64,000 bases of DNA from Chryseobacterium indoltheticum (GCF_003815915.1 NZ_CP033929.1:3782001-3846000), one strand, 5' to 3'; counted from the first letter of the stretch, positions 19,011-28,188 are shown. Translations and numbers: made by a program. The notes: generated from the sequence alone by a model not told the origin.

Positions 19011-19664
19011 TTATAATTCTTTTATCCTTTCGATTTTGTCTGAACCCGCCAGACCATTTGGATTGCAACCCAGTTCTCCTTCCGGAACTTTAAGATTTTT
19101 TTTAGCATAAAATTCTTCCCAAAACATATTTGTTTTCCCGGTTTTGGGATCAATGAAAGTCATCGGTTCTAATGTAAAGATCTTATCTTTTCTAAATGCT
19201 CTTTCGATGTAATCTGAACAATAATAAGAATTATCGTCTAAAATATAATTGAAATTGTAAGGTTTGCCCACCATAGAATTTGCTTTCTCAATTGCATCAG
19301 GAATATTTTTCTGAAACTGAGGTTTTAACCTATAAACAACCACTTTTTGTCCGTCATTGACCTGATCTTTTAGAAATTCATTCAAATTTTGTTTTTGAGA
19401 ACCACCTTTTGGTGCTGCGTGAAGAACAAAGACACCTGTTTTATCTTTTTGTAAAATTCCGATATGATCAAACGAAGCATTTTTCTGCTTTTGCGTTACA
19501 TTATTGATCGCACCCGACAAACCGCTTTCTTTTGCCGTCACAAACAGTAAATCTCCGTTTTTCAAGCCTAAAGTCTGAGAATTTTTACAACTTAAAACGA
19601 AAAAAAGAATTGAAAAGAAGAAAAGCAAGTTTATTCGGAATCTATTTTTTAAGATTGTTTTCAT
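19011..19664 (-). CDS. YiiX/YebB-like NlpC/P60-type cysteine hydrolase, lipoprotein
   Basis: About 217 aa. The start MKTILKNRF gives a basic n-region, a hydrophobic core and lipobox VLSC, so the protein is probably anchored in the outer or inner membrane. The fold signature is that of permuted papain-like enzymes: NGDLLFVTA, a catalytic His in FDHIGIL (His after the central strand) and the Cys in NSYYCSDYIERAF. Substrate unknown; related proteins act on peptides or lipid amides. The 5' end overlaps the DUF1801 gene by about 23 nt, so the two are co-transcribed. Confidence 0.82.
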   Translation of the reverse strand: MKTILKNRFRINLLFFFSILFFVLSCKNSQTLGLKNGDLLFVTAKESGLSGAINNVTQKQKNASFDHIGILQKDKTGVFVLHAAPKGGSQKQNLNEFLKDQVNDGQKVVVYRLKPQFQKNIPDAIEKANSMVGKPYNFNYILDDNSYYCSDYIERAFRKDKIFTLEPMTFIDPKTGKTNMFWEEFYAKKNLKVPEGELGCNPNGLAGSDKIERIKEL

Positions 19665-20097
19665 AAATATTGATCCATTCATCTACAGTCATTTTTTTAC
19701 TCAGTTCGGCAATTAATTCAAAAGGAATTTCATCCATTTTTTTGAAACGGATACAAGATTTTCCCATATCCAGTTTTCTTTTTGAATGCTTTGGAAACTC
19801 TGCCACAAACCAATCTAAAAGTTCGGGTTTTGCATACATCCCCATATGATACAAAGCGATAAAACTTTTCTGTGAAGCCACACTCATAAAAGGCAGTGGC
19901 GATCCCGGCGTACAATGATAACCTGCCGGAAAAGTTTCTAAAGGAACATTCCAGCCGATCATTCCATAACTTACCCCTTGCTTAAAACCTTGAGGTAAAT
20001 TATCGTTGACTGTATCAAACATTTTTTTGAAAACCTCCTGTCTTTCTTCCGGAATTTGTGAGATATAATCTTCTACTGATATTGATGGAATTTGCAT
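19642..20097 (-). CDS. DUF1801 domain protein
   Basis: About 151 aa, opening MQIPSISVEDYISQIPEER. Conserved family pieces are a glycine-containing SYGMIGW segment, SLIAL-like FIALYHMGMY and the C-terminal DMGKSCIRFKK. The fold is related to the YdhG/frataxin-like superfamily, with no firm function. The ATG at 20097 is chosen because a -7 element (TAAATTTG) lies at 20113-20120, so an earlier in-frame TTG would fall in the promoter. It overlaps the downstream lipoprotein gene. Confidence 0.85.
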   Translation of the reverse strand: MQIPSISVEDYISQIPEERQEVFKKMFDTVNDNLPQGFKQGVSYGMIGWNVPLETFPAGYHCTPGSPLPFMSVASQKSFIALYHMGMYAKPELLDWFVAEFPKHSKRKLDMGKSCIRFKKMDEIPFELIAELSKKMTVDEWINIYENNLKK

Positions 20098-20112
20098 TGT
20101 TTCAATTTTTAA

Positions 20113-20120
20113 CAAATTTA
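20113..20120 (-). promoter_or_regulatory. Predicted -7 element of the DUF1801 gene (TAAATTTG)
   Basis: TAnnTTTG match on the minus strand, 15 nt before the chosen start codon. Confidence 0.5.
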
Positions 20121-20155
20121 AAATAAAAGGCTTTAATTAAATTGAAATCTTTCTG

Positions 20156-20189
20156 AAAATAAAAACAGCCTTACATAAATGCAAGGCTG
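20156..20189 (-). terminator. Terminator of the T9SS adhesin gene
   Basis: CAGCCTT (20166-20172) pairs with AAGGCTG (20183-20189) around a loop with ACAT/ATG. On the minus strand five T follow. Confidence 0.75.
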
Positions 20190-20214
20190 CTAAAAAAAAT
20201 AATTCAAAAATAAT

Positions 20215-22803
20215 TTACTTTTTAGTGGCTTTCACCGTATTTTGAGAACCGTCTTTGAAATACATTGTAATCAAATAAAGTCCTGAATTTAATGAGCCTA
20301 AACTGATTTCCTTCGTAGGATTTTCTATAGTTTTAAGAGTTCTTCCCGCTACATCAGTAACTCTGATTGTCTTAATATCCTTTAACTCAGAAATATTAAT
20401 GATATCCCTGAATGGATTAGGATAAACTTTAACATCTTTTTTAGCTGAAGCAACTTCTGAAGTTGATAAATTAGGATTTTGTTTTACTTCAATATTATCT
20501 AACAGCAAATCATCATAAAAGTATGCATTACCAGCCGTATCCTTGTCCACAGTAAATCTAACCTGAATAGTCGTTCCTATATAAGAAGAAGGCAAAGGAA
20601 TTTCTACTGTTCTCCATTGTCCAGAATTTGAGCTATCATTAAATACAGACACCCAACCATTTCCATTATTCACTTCCACAATAAGTTTATTATCAGCAAA
20701 AGTTGATGGTATTATAGTTGAACTGGATGATGAGTGATTTTTATACCATTCAAAAGAAATATAAGGCTGCGTTAATCCCGTTAAATCTATAAAAGGAGTA
20801 ACTAATTGAACATTATGCACTCCATCATAAGGTGAACTGGCATCTACCCAAGCATATGTCCCAGCCGTCCTTCCATTAAATGATGTACTTACACCATAAC
20901 CTGGGCTTCCAGAAAATCTCCAAAAAGCGTATGTTCCAGTAGTTGTAGGATTTAGATTCTGCCAACAGTTTGGAAGAGCTCCATTATCAAATGTTTGACT
21001 GAAAGGAGCAGTTACCGTAGCACATTCTGTGGTAAATGTTGAACTAAATGACCATTCACTTACATCAGTGGCTGAACATTTTGATCTTACCCAAACATAA
21101 TAAGTAGTCACTGCAGACAATCCGTTCAATAGTGCGGAGGTCGTAGCAGAGGTTGCAGAGTTTGTAGCATTTAAAACAGTTGTGAAAGTAGGAGCCGTAT
21201 TTGTTGTACTGTAATATACTTCATATCCACTTGCCGGAACAGAAGAAGGTGCAGCCCATGAAACCGTAGCAGTATTAGCAGTAATAGCAGAAGGAGTGAC
21301 AGCTGTAGGAGGTAAACATGAAGGAACCGGTTCCCAAATAACGTCATCCCAGTAATATCCTTTTCCGTCTGCGGTGTTTCGTACCGCCAATCTTGCATTT
21401 GCAGGAACAGAAGAAGGAACAATCACCGTATATTGAGGATTAGTACTTGTATAGTTTGTATTGGCAATGCTTAAGGCCTGAAGCAACACAAAAGTACTTG
21501 GGTCTGTAGGATTCGTAACATATCCAACATTCAATGTACCGGTTGCAGCACTCACCCTTGCTTTTAATCTTAACCAATGAGTACCAGCATTAATGTTGCT
21601 GAATTCTGGTAAGACAACTGTACTCGGTGTTTGAGTAGAAGTATTTGTTTGATAAATATTTCTTGTTCCTGATGCCGGTGTAGAAGAACTTATTGACATG
21701 GTTCCATTAACAAAATTTCTAACCCAGCAATCCGGGAGCGTCGTACCTGTAGCATAAGAATCGAAATTTTCAGATAAAGAGGTCATCGGTCCACAAGCCG
21801 TTTTAAAAGTTCCTGCAAAAGACCAAACACTTTGAGCTGTTGTACCTCCACAATTTGTTCTTACCCAATAATAATATGTCGTGTTCGACATTAAACCTCC
21901 GACAGGGGTGGTAACTCCAGAAACATTATTTAAAATCGGCGCAGTGGAAGAAGTTGGAGCCGTAGAACTTACACTGTAGTAAACCCCGTAAGTAGTAGCT
22001 TGCGAGCTTGATGAAGCAGTCCAGTTAAGGGTTACGCCATTTGCCGTTATATTTGTTGCAGCTTGCAATACAGGAGGCGCACAAGTTGAATAAGCATCCG
22101 CCGAGAAAGCAAAAACATTAGGAAATCCATTAGAAGTAGAAGTCTTTGTGATTGTTACACTTTGAATTGGCTTTGCCTGGTTTGCTACATCAATATCTAA
22201 TGCAGCTTGATACATTCTTGGGTTGGTACCACCTGCTGCATCCAATCCGTCAGTTGCTCTATTAATTCTTCCTAAACCTTGAACCGCAAAACCAGATCCG
22301 TTGTACCAATCAGGAACTGCAATACCTGTTATTTGCTGGCTGGTAGCATCAGTAAAGTTTACAGTCACTGTAAGCGTAGAAGCAGCGCTTCCACTTGTTG
22401 ACAGCATATACAGTTTCGTAGCAGCTTTTGGTGTAGTAAACACCATGGTTCCTGTAAGATTTGTGTTAGATAATTTTAGCGAATTTACCGTACTAAGATT
22501 CCCTAGCTGATAACTTAAACCAGGAGTTGAAATAACAGCAGAATTGATAATTCCATCAATAGGAACTCCGTAAGTAATTGCTGGGCTGGTTGCTGTAGCC
22601 TGAAAGTTTTTAGCTACAAAAACATAAGAATCTCCATCTAAAATTGCTGATGTAGAGCTTAATGCCGTACCAATTCCATTAGCTATAACGTCTTCGTTAA
22701 AACCTGACTGTATCGGCATTGTCTGATAATTTTGTGCTAATGCAAGCGAACTGGTCAGAAGTCCCAGCACACCCAGCAAAAGAGCTGGTTGATGTTTTTT
22801 CAT
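20215..22803 (-). CDS. Large T9SS-secreted fibronectin III / choice-of-anchor J protein
   Basis: 862 aa with Sec signal peptide (residues 1-23, ending LALAQ). Layout: a unique beta-rich N-terminal region to about 240; fibronectin III at about 240-335; a jelly-roll, cleaved-adhesin-like module starting ENFDSY near 345; a second fibronectin III near 495-590; a MAM-like module opening FSQTFDNG near 600; and a type A sorting domain at the end (VKVYPNPF, then GLYLI). The protein is exported by type IX secretion, probably to the cell surface, as an adhesin or binding protein. No catalytic residues recognised. Confidence 0.9.
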   Translation of the reverse strand: MKKHQPALLLGVLGLLTSSLALAQNYQTMPIQSGFNEDVIANGIGTALSSTSAILDGDSYVFVAKNFQATATSPAITYGVPIDGIINSAVISTPGLSYQLGNLSTVNSLKLSNTNLTGTMVFTTPKAATKLYMLSTSGSAASTLTVTVNFTDATSQQITGIAVPDWYNGSGFAVQGLGRINRATDGLDAAGGTNPRMYQAALDIDVANQAKPIQSVTITKTSTSNGFPNVFAFSADAYSTCAPPVLQAATNITANGVTLNWTASSSSQATTYGVYYSVSSTAPTSSTAPILNNVSGVTTPVGGLMSNTTYYYWVRTNCGGTTAQSVWSFAGTFKTACGPMTSLSENFDSYATGTTLPDCWVRNFVNGTMSISSSTPASGTRNIYQTNTSTQTPSTVVLPEFSNINAGTHWLRLKARVSAATGTLNVGYVTNPTDPSTFVLLQALSIANTNYTSTNPQYTVIVPSSVPANARLAVRNTADGKGYYWDDVIWEPVPSCLPPTAVTPSAITANTATVSWAAPSSVPASGYEVYYSTTNTAPTFTTVLNATNSATSATTSALLNGLSAVTTYYVWVRSKCSATDVSEWSFSSTFTTECATVTAPFSQTFDNGALPNCWQNLNPTTTGTYAFWRFSGSPGYGVSTSFNGRTAGTYAWVDASSPYDGVHNVQLVTPFIDLTGLTQPYISFEWYKNHSSSSSTIIPSTFADNKLIVEVNNGNGWVSVFNDSSNSGQWRTVEIPLPSSYIGTTIQVRFTVDKDTAGNAYFYDDLLLDNIEVKQNPNLSTSEVASAKKDVKVYPNPFRDIINISELKDIKTIRVTDVAGRTLKTIENPTKEISLGSLNSGLYLITMYFKDGSQNTVKATKK

Positions 22804-23041
22804 AATTATTTTTTATTTAGTTCGCCGTAAAACTATGAATTAAATTCAAATCCACAATTCTAATTTTAAATTATTTTTAATAAATTTTGAATATTAACAA
22901 ATTATAATCAATCCTAAAACAATTACACAATTTCTAACTATATCATTTTTGAATTATTAACACTAAAAATGCAATTCCTATTCAGAGCATAATACTATTA
23001 ATATCATTTAAGATATTTTCCCATGAGCCGAAATATTTTGT

Positions 23042-23049
23042 TATTTTTG
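23042..23049 (+). promoter_or_regulatory. Predicted aminotransferase -7 element (TATTTTTG)
   Basis: TAnnTTTG match ending 19 nt before the ATG at 23069. The rest of the 265-nt gap to the divergent adhesin gene shows no structure. Confidence 0.5.
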
Positions 23050-23068
23050 TGCATACAAATTTTAGACA

Positions 23069-24274
23069 ATGCCAAACATTTCAAACAGAGCACAACAGAT
23101 GCCGCCTTCGCCGGTAAGAAAACTGGTTCCTTTTGCCTTACAGGCCAAACAAAGAGGTACAAAAGTATATCACCTGAACATCGGGCAACCGGATATAGAA
23201 ACTCCTGAAACCGCTTTGAATGCTTTAAAAAACATTGATTTAAAAGTTTTGGAATATGCTCTTTCAGAAGGAAATATTGAATACAGAAAAGCATTGACAG
23301 AATATTACCACTCTTTAGATTTTACAGATCTTACTCCTGATAATTTTATCGTTACCAATGGTGGATCTGAAGCTTTAAATTTCGCCATTTCTACTCTTTG
23401 TGATGATGGTGACGAAGTGATTATCCCTGAACCTTATTATGCAAATTATAACGGATTTACAAGCACATTCAATGTAAATGTAGTTGCCATTCCTTCTTCT
23501 ATTGACACTGGTTTTGCACTTCCTCCGATTGAAGAATTCGAGAAGAAAATCACGGCTAAAACAAGAGCAATCGTTATCTGCAACCCTGGAAATCCTACAG
23601 GATATCTTTACACCCGTGAAGAACTTCAGAAATTAGCTGAAATTGCTTTAAAATATGACATTGTTGTCATTTCTGACGAGGTTTACAGAGAATATGTGTA
23701 TGACGGAAAACAACAAGTTTCAATGCTTGCTTTTCCTGAACTAAGCGAAAACTGTATCATCATCGATTCTGAATCTAAGCGTTACTCAATGTGTGGCGTA
23801 AGAATCGGATGTTTAATTACCCGTTCAAAAAAGATCCACGATGCTGCAATGCTTTTTGCACAGGCAAGATTAAGTCCGGTACTTTTGGGACAGATCGCTG
23901 CAACTGCCGCTCATCAAAATGACGGCGCATACATCAGAGCTGTAAGAGAAGAATATACTCACAGAAGAAATGTTTTGGTTGATTTACTAAATGCAATTCC
24001 GGGAGTTATTTGCCCAAAACCAAAAGGAGCATTTTATTGCGTTGCCGAACTTCCGGTAGACGATACTGAAAAATTCGCACAATGGCTTCTTGAAAAATAC
24101 ACCCTAAATAACGAAACCATTATGGTTGCCCCTGCAGGAGGTTTTTACAGCGATCCTGAATTAGGAAAAAAACAAGTAAGAATTGCTTACGTTTTGAAAG
24201 AAGAAGATTTAAGAAAAAGTGCGGAGATCTTAAAAAATGCACTTGAAAAATATAAATTAGAGTTCAATCTTTAA
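23069..24274 (+). CDS. Pyridoxal-phosphate aminotransferase, class I/II
   Basis: 401 aa, aspartate-aminotransferase-like fold type I. Visible motifs are the NPGNPTGY loop, SDEVYREYVY with the PLP-pyridine Asp, and SESKRYSMCGVRIG with the Schiff-base Lys (SxxKxxxxxGxRxG). The substrate arginine is probably the one in KKQVRIAYV near the end. Candidate substrates are aspartate or aromatic/other amino acids; sequence alone does not decide. The lipoprotein gene follows by 10 nt and may be co-transcribed. Confidence 0.92.
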   Translation: MPNISNRAQQMPPSPVRKLVPFALQAKQRGTKVYHLNIGQPDIETPETALNALKNIDLKVLEYALSEGNIEYRKALTEYYHSLDFTDLTPDNFIVTNGGSEALNFAISTLCDDGDEVIIPEPYYANYNGFTSTFNVNVVAIPSSIDTGFALPPIEEFEKKITAKTRAIVICNPGNPTGYLYTREELQKLAEIALKYDIVVISDEVYREYVYDGKQQVSMLAFPELSENCIIIDSESKRYSMCGVRIGCLITRSKKIHDAAMLFAQARLSPVLLGQIAATAAHQNDGAYIRAVREEYTHRRNVLVDLLNAIPGVICPKPKGAFYCVAELPVDDTEKFAQWLLEKYTLNNETIMVAPAGGFYSDPELGKKQVRIAYVLKEEDLRKSAEILKNALEKYKLEFNL

Positions 24275-24284
24275 TAATACAAAT

Positions 24285-24764
24285 ATGTCGGCAGTAAAAA
24301 TAAGTGATTTGAAAATTTTCGTTTCAATGTTTTTACTGCTGATTTTTTTTTCGTGCAGCGATAAAATTGCTGATAAAAATTCGAATTCTAAAAGCGAAGC
24401 GATCACTTTCATCGGTTTCTCAGAGATTGGGGGCGAGCTCGGTTATTATAAGGTCATCAAAGTCACCAAAGATTCCATTCATCTTGAAACAGGGAAAACT
24501 TCAGAAAAAACACACAGGCAATGGCATTCGGCAATAAATCCGGAAACATGGAAAAACCTTACGTCATCTTTTAAAATCAAGAATTTAGACAGCATCAAAA
24601 GCTCATCAAGCATTCAGCCAATTGATGGAATTGATGAGAGTTTTCAAATCAAAACCAGTAAGAAATCACATGTGTACGTCAATTCGCAAAACGACATCCA
24701 TTACAACCAGTTTGCCCGTTTCAAGCAAGAGCTTTTAAAGATTATTCCTCAGGAATATCAATAA
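24285..24764 (+). CDS. Small hypothetical lipoprotein
   Basis: 159 aa with a hydrophobic signal segment and lipobox IFFSC (Cys about 24). The mature part is soluble, with no recognised domain. It starts 10 nt after the aminotransferase and precedes murB by 41 nt. Similar small lipoproteins are frequent in Flavobacteriia. Function unknown. Confidence 0.75.
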   Translation: MSAVKISDLKIFVSMFLLLIFFSCSDKIADKNSNSKSEAITFIGFSEIGGELGYYKVIKVTKDSIHLETGKTSEKTHRQWHSAINPETWKNLTSSFKIKNLDSIKSSSSIQPIDGIDESFQIKTSKKSHVYVNSQNDIHYNQFARFKQELLKIIPQEYQ

Positions 24765-24805
24765 ATTTTCATTTTTAAATTAATTCTAAACATTTACTAA
24801 ATCCA

Positions 24806-25819
24806 ATGCAGGAAAATTTTTCACTAAAACCTTTCAATACTTTTGGAGTAGAAGCAAAAGCAAAATATTTTGTTGAAGTAAATACTGTAGAAGAATTAAT
24901 CGAAACTCTAAAACACTCAAACACTCAAACGCTCCCTCTCCTATTCTTGGGTGGTGGAAGCAATATTCTTTTCACAAAAGATTTTGACGGTTTAGCGATA
25001 CAGTTAAATTTAAAAGGAATTTCTGAAGAATTTTTAAATAAAAACGAAGTTTTAGTAACTGCGAAAGCCGGAGAAAACTGGCATGAATTCGTCATGTATT
25101 GCTTGGGTAAAAACTATGGCGGACTCGAAAATCTTTCTCTGATTCCTGGAAATGTGGGAACTTCACCAATGCAGAATATCGGTGCTTACGGAACCGAAAT
25201 AAAAGATCATTTTGTGAGTTGTAAAGTTTTGAATTTACAAACATTAGAAGTTGAAACTTTTGATCTGGAAAAATGCAGATTCGGGTACAGAGATTCCATT
25301 TTTAAGCAGGAAGGAAAAAACCAATATGTGATTTTGGAAGTTAGTTTTAAATTGACCACTCAAAACCACAGCATTAAAACAGAATATGGCGCCATAAAAT
25401 CTGAACTGGAAAATTTAGGCATCATAAATCCAACAATTCAGGATGTTTCAAAAGCTGTGATCAACATTAGACAAAGCAAACTTCCAGATCCGAAAAAAAT
25501 TGGTAATGCCGGAAGTTTTTTTAAAAATCCAACTATTCCTTTAGCTCAGTTTGAAGATTTAAAATTAAAATTTGAAAATATTCAAGGTTATCCGAACGGA
25601 AACTTCGTAAAAGTTCCTGCAGGCTGGCTTATCGAGCAATGTGGCTGGAAAGGAAAACAAATCGGGAACGTTGCTTCACATCAATTACAGTCTTTAGTCA
25701 TCATCAACGCAACAGGGAATGCTTCCGGAAAAGAAATTTTTGATTTTTCAGCTTTAATTATTGATTCCGTAAAAGAAAAATTCGGCATTGAACTCGAACG
25801 AGAAGTGAATATTCTTTAG
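24806..25819 (+). CDS. murB: UDP-N-acetylenolpyruvoylglucosamine reductase
   Basis: FAD- and NADPH-dependent reductase making UDP-MurNAc, the step after MurA. 337 aa, type I MurB. It has an N-terminal FAD domain (FLGGGSNILF about 47-56, and the GNVGTSPMQNIGAYG loop about 116-130) and a substrate domain with the catalytic-region GNAGSFFKNP. The C-terminal Glu lies in the ELERE segment. Length fits the E. coli-like form. No clear promoter; it may be read from the aminotransferase promoter. Confidence 0.95.
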   Translation: MQENFSLKPFNTFGVEAKAKYFVEVNTVEELIETLKHSNTQTLPLLFLGGGSNILFTKDFDGLAIQLNLKGISEEFLNKNEVLVTAKAGENWHEFVMYCLGKNYGGLENLSLIPGNVGTSPMQNIGAYGTEIKDHFVSCKVLNLQTLEVETFDLEKCRFGYRDSIFKQEGKNQYVILEVSFKLTTQNHSIKTEYGAIKSELENLGIINPTIQDVSKAVINIRQSKLPDPKKIGNAGSFFKNPTIPLAQFEDLKLKFENIQGYPNGNFVKVPAGWLIEQCGWKGKQIGNVASHQLQSLVIINATGNASGKEIFDFSALIIDSVKEKFGIELEREVNIL

Positions 25820-25929
25820 CCAAAACCTCTTCATACCACTCGTCTGACATTTGTCAGTTATTTAAAAACATTAAACTTTCAGCTTCAACCTATCGATAAA
25901 CTTGAAGAGATCGTCATTTTGTCGAAAAA

Positions 25930-26135
25930 GGTAAAGGTTTAACCACTATTGACAGAAAAGAAAATGGAACACTTACAACCATGAAGCTGCACAGATCTAT
26001 GGAATTTTTATACAGACCCCTTTAATGCAACCTCTACATCTAAATAAAGAAGAAGTAAAAGCTTTAGTTTCTTTTCTTGAATCCCTTTCAGGAACAAAAT
26101 ATAAAATGAGAAGACCTGAGTTTCCTGTGGAATAA
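25930..26135 (+). pseudogene. Decayed remnant, probably of a cytochrome-c peroxidase C-terminus
   Basis: No intact ORF. One frame ending at the TAA at 26133-26135 reads NHEAAQIYGIFIQTPLMQPL and then HLNKEEVKALVSFLESLSG. The 'PLxLxxEExxxLVxFLxSLxG' pattern is the usual C-terminus of MauG/cytochrome-c peroxidase-type dihaem proteins. Upstream, another frame reads TIDRKENGTLTTMK, so at least one frameshift separates the pieces, and no start or haem motif remains. The family call is tentative. Confidence 0.5.
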
Positions 26136-26214
26136 ATTAATCTCTTTTTAAAATCAATTCTTCGTTCGTTTTAATAGAATAGCTTATTTTAGTTCAAATA
26201 TTTCTAAAATAGCT

Positions 26215-26784
26215 ATGACTGGTAAAAAATCTTCTGATAAAGAATTAAAACAGACGATTCACAATCATATCGATAAAACTCATTATGTAAAAGTTTTCTT
26301 TTCCGAAGAATGTCCGGAAGAACTTACATCAGGCTTTATCCTGAATGTTTCTGAAAACTTTCTGATGATTCAGGAGTCTCACAATTTTACTTTAGACGGA
26401 ATTAAAATCATTCCTTACAACAGAATTGAAGGCACTCGTCACAAGAAATTCGAAAAAACTTCTGAGAAAATATTTTCAGAAGAGGGCTTGATAAAATTCA
26501 ATCAAAAAATCATCAGCAATACTTCATTGAAGAATTTTGAGTCCTTATTTAAGTCTTTAAAAAAGCAAAATTTTCACTGCATCGTCGAAAGTTCCACAAA
26601 AAAGAAAAACATATTTTCAATCGGAGAAATTTTAGAAATAAATGAAAAGTCAGTCGTCATTAAAAATTACGACGCTACGGGAAAAATTGAAAAAACACCT
26701 GATAGAATTCTATTTAAAAACATTAACTTCATCACTTTCAATGATCTCTATTCTTTGACATTCAGAAAATATTTAAAAGAATAA
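26215..26784 (+). CDS. Unknown protein with two beta-barrel-like repeats
   Basis: 189 aa, not recognised. Two similar beta-rich units are visible: residues 24-74 (VKVFFS, SGFILNVSENFLMIQ, IIPYNRIEGTR) and 121-174 (HCIVES, IGEILEINEKSVVIK, ILFKNINFIT). The alternation of G-I-L and I-x-x-x-x-I resembles Sm-like or SH3-like barrels, which suggests an RNA- or protein-binding role, but this is inference. Lysine-rich, no signal peptide. It begins about 80 nt after the pseudogene and ends 17 nt before proC, so it may be in proC's transcript. Confidence 0.7.
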   Translation: MTGKKSSDKELKQTIHNHIDKTHYVKVFFSEECPEELTSGFILNVSENFLMIQESHNFTLDGIKIIPYNRIEGTRHKKFEKTSEKIFSEEGLIKFNQKIISNTSLKNFESLFKSLKKQNFHCIVESSTKKKNIFSIGEILEINEKSVVIKNYDATGKIEKTPDRILFKNINFITFNDLYSLTFRKYLKE

Positions 26785-26801
26785 ATAAAAAAACATCGCA
26801 A

Positions 26802-27605
26802 ATGAAAATCGCCATCATCGGAGCCGGAAATATGGGTTTATCTTTTTCAAAATCATTTTTGAAATATGAACTTATAAAACCTGAAAACCTTCACCTAATC
26901 ACCAGAAGTCAATCAAAAATTCTGAAAATAAAAGAAGAATTCCCCAAATCTGAAATTTCTGTATTTGAAGAGGTAAAAAATTTAGATACCGATTTAATCA
27001 TCATTGCCGTAAAACCACAGGATTTTCAAAAAGTAGCGGAAAGTTTTCAGTTTTCTTTAAACGAAAATCAGATGATATTGTCGATTATGGCAGGGATTAA
27101 AATTGAAAAAATCCAAAAGTCTTTACATCACAAATCCGTTGTAAGAGCAATGCCCAACTCTCCTACTCTTTTGGGAATGGGAATTACCGGCTATACTTCT
27201 GCAGAAGGAATTTCTTTTAATCAGTTAATGAATATCGAAAGACTTCTAAACAGCACCGGAAGATCTGTTTATTTGGAAAATGAAGATTTACTAGACGGAG
27301 TTACCGCACTTTCCGGAAGCGGACCAGCATATTTTTATTATATCGTAGATGCAATGATTAAAGCCGGAACACAAATGGGAATTGATGAAAATTTGTCTAA
27401 ACTGTTCGTAAAGCAAACGATGTTGGGCGCTTATCATTTGATCAATAATTCTGATAAAAGCCTGGAAGACCTGATAAAAGATGTGGCCTCAAAAGGCGGA
27501 ACGACAGAAGCCGCATTAAAAACTTTTGAAGAAAATAATTTTAAAGAAATTCTGCAACAGGGAATTTTAAATGCTGAAAAACGTGCTAAGGAATTGAATG
27601 GGTAA
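26802..27605 (+). CDS. proC: Pyrroline-5-carboxylate reductase
   Basis: Last step of proline synthesis: reduces pyrroline-5-carboxylate with NAD(P)H. 267 aa with the N-terminal Rossmann GAGNMGLSF, the AVKPQDF segment and the C-terminal signature SGSGPAYFYYIVDAM, followed by VASKGGTTEAAL. Length typical. It sits 17 nt after the unknown gene at 26215. Confidence 0.96.
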   Translation: MKIAIIGAGNMGLSFSKSFLKYELIKPENLHLITRSQSKILKIKEEFPKSEISVFEEVKNLDTDLIIIAVKPQDFQKVAESFQFSLNENQMILSIMAGIKIEKIQKSLHHKSVVRAMPNSPTLLGMGITGYTSAEGISFNQLMNIERLLNSTGRSVYLENEDLLDGVTALSGSGPAYFYYIVDAMIKAGTQMGIDENLSKLFVKQTMLGAYHLINNSDKSLEDLIKDVASKGGTTEAALKTFEENNFKEILQQGILNAEKRAKELNG

Positions 27606-27630
27606 TTTTTTCACTAATTAATACATTTAA

Positions 27631-27695
27631 TTTGTCATTCCGTAGGAATCTATACAAGATTTTTAAAATAGCTAAGATTCCTGCAGAATGACAAA
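27631..27695. repeat. Palindromic repeat TTTGTCATTCCG...GAATGACAAA
   Basis: Arms of 21 nt (27631-27651 and 27675-27695) match as an inverted repeat at 19 of 21 positions. It lies between convergent proC and vanZ and could act as a bidirectional terminator. A related element is at 61239-61335. Confidence 0.7.
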
Positions 27696-27707
27696 CTTGA
27701 CGTTGAA

Positions 27708-28136
27708 TTATTCAACTACAAATTTGCTTAATTTAGTTTCCAAGACTCTTTTAATTTGCCAACCCAGAAATACTCCAAAAGTATTCAGAATAACATCATC
27801 CACATCAAAGACTCCCAATCTTGAAAAATACTGCAACGCTTCTACAATCACAATGGCAGAAACAAAAGTGATGACTAGATTTTTTAAATTTTTCAACTGT
27901 GGAAAAATCCAGCCTAAGAAACCAAAAGGAATAAACATTACCACATTTCCCAAGACAATTCTAATAATATCAAGCCAGCTTATTGTTTCCTGAACAAACC
28001 AAATTGTTGAAACAATCGGCTTAATTCTCACAATATTATCCTCATACTGCAATCTTCCCATTCCGAAAAACATCAGATAGAGCAAAAAAATGGCATACGG
28101 TAAAATGATGAATTTATAAAATTTCTTTAACATCAT
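27708..28136 (-). CDS. VanZ-like membrane protein
   Basis: About 142 aa with four predicted membrane helices, opening LKKFYKFIILPYAIFLLY. The VanZ-like core is visible in NVVMFIPFGFLGW and the IEALQYFSRLGVFDVDDVILNTFG motif, which contains the conserved D..D..LN pattern. The family is widespread; a role in glycopeptide resistance holds only for the founding member. Start chosen after a -7 box (TAACTTTG) at 28140-28147; either of two adjacent Met codons is possible. Confidence 0.85.
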   Translation of the reverse strand: MMLKKFYKFIILPYAIFLLYLMFFGMGRLQYEDNIVRIKPIVSTIWFVQETISWLDIIRIVLGNVVMFIPFGFLGWIFPQLKNLKNLVITFVSAIVIVEALQYFSRLGVFDVDDVILNTFGVFLGWQIKRVLETKLSKFVVE

Positions 28137-28139
28137 TTG

Positions 28140-28147
28140 CAAAGTTA
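28140..28147 (-). promoter_or_regulatory. Predicted vanZ -7 element (TAACTTTG)
   Basis: TAnnTTTG match on the minus strand ending 3 nt (or 6 nt, second ATG) before the start, which suggests a leaderless mRNA. Confidence 0.55.
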
Positions 28148-28163
28148 TTCATTTCAAAAACAG

Positions 28164-28171
28164 TAAATTTG
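28164..28171 (+). promoter_or_regulatory. Predicted lnt -7 element (TAAATTTG)
   Basis: TAnnTTTG match ending 17 nt before the lnt ATG, inside the 52-nt gap to divergent vanZ. Confidence 0.5.
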
Positions 28172-28188
28172 TGTGTTAAACTAAATTA

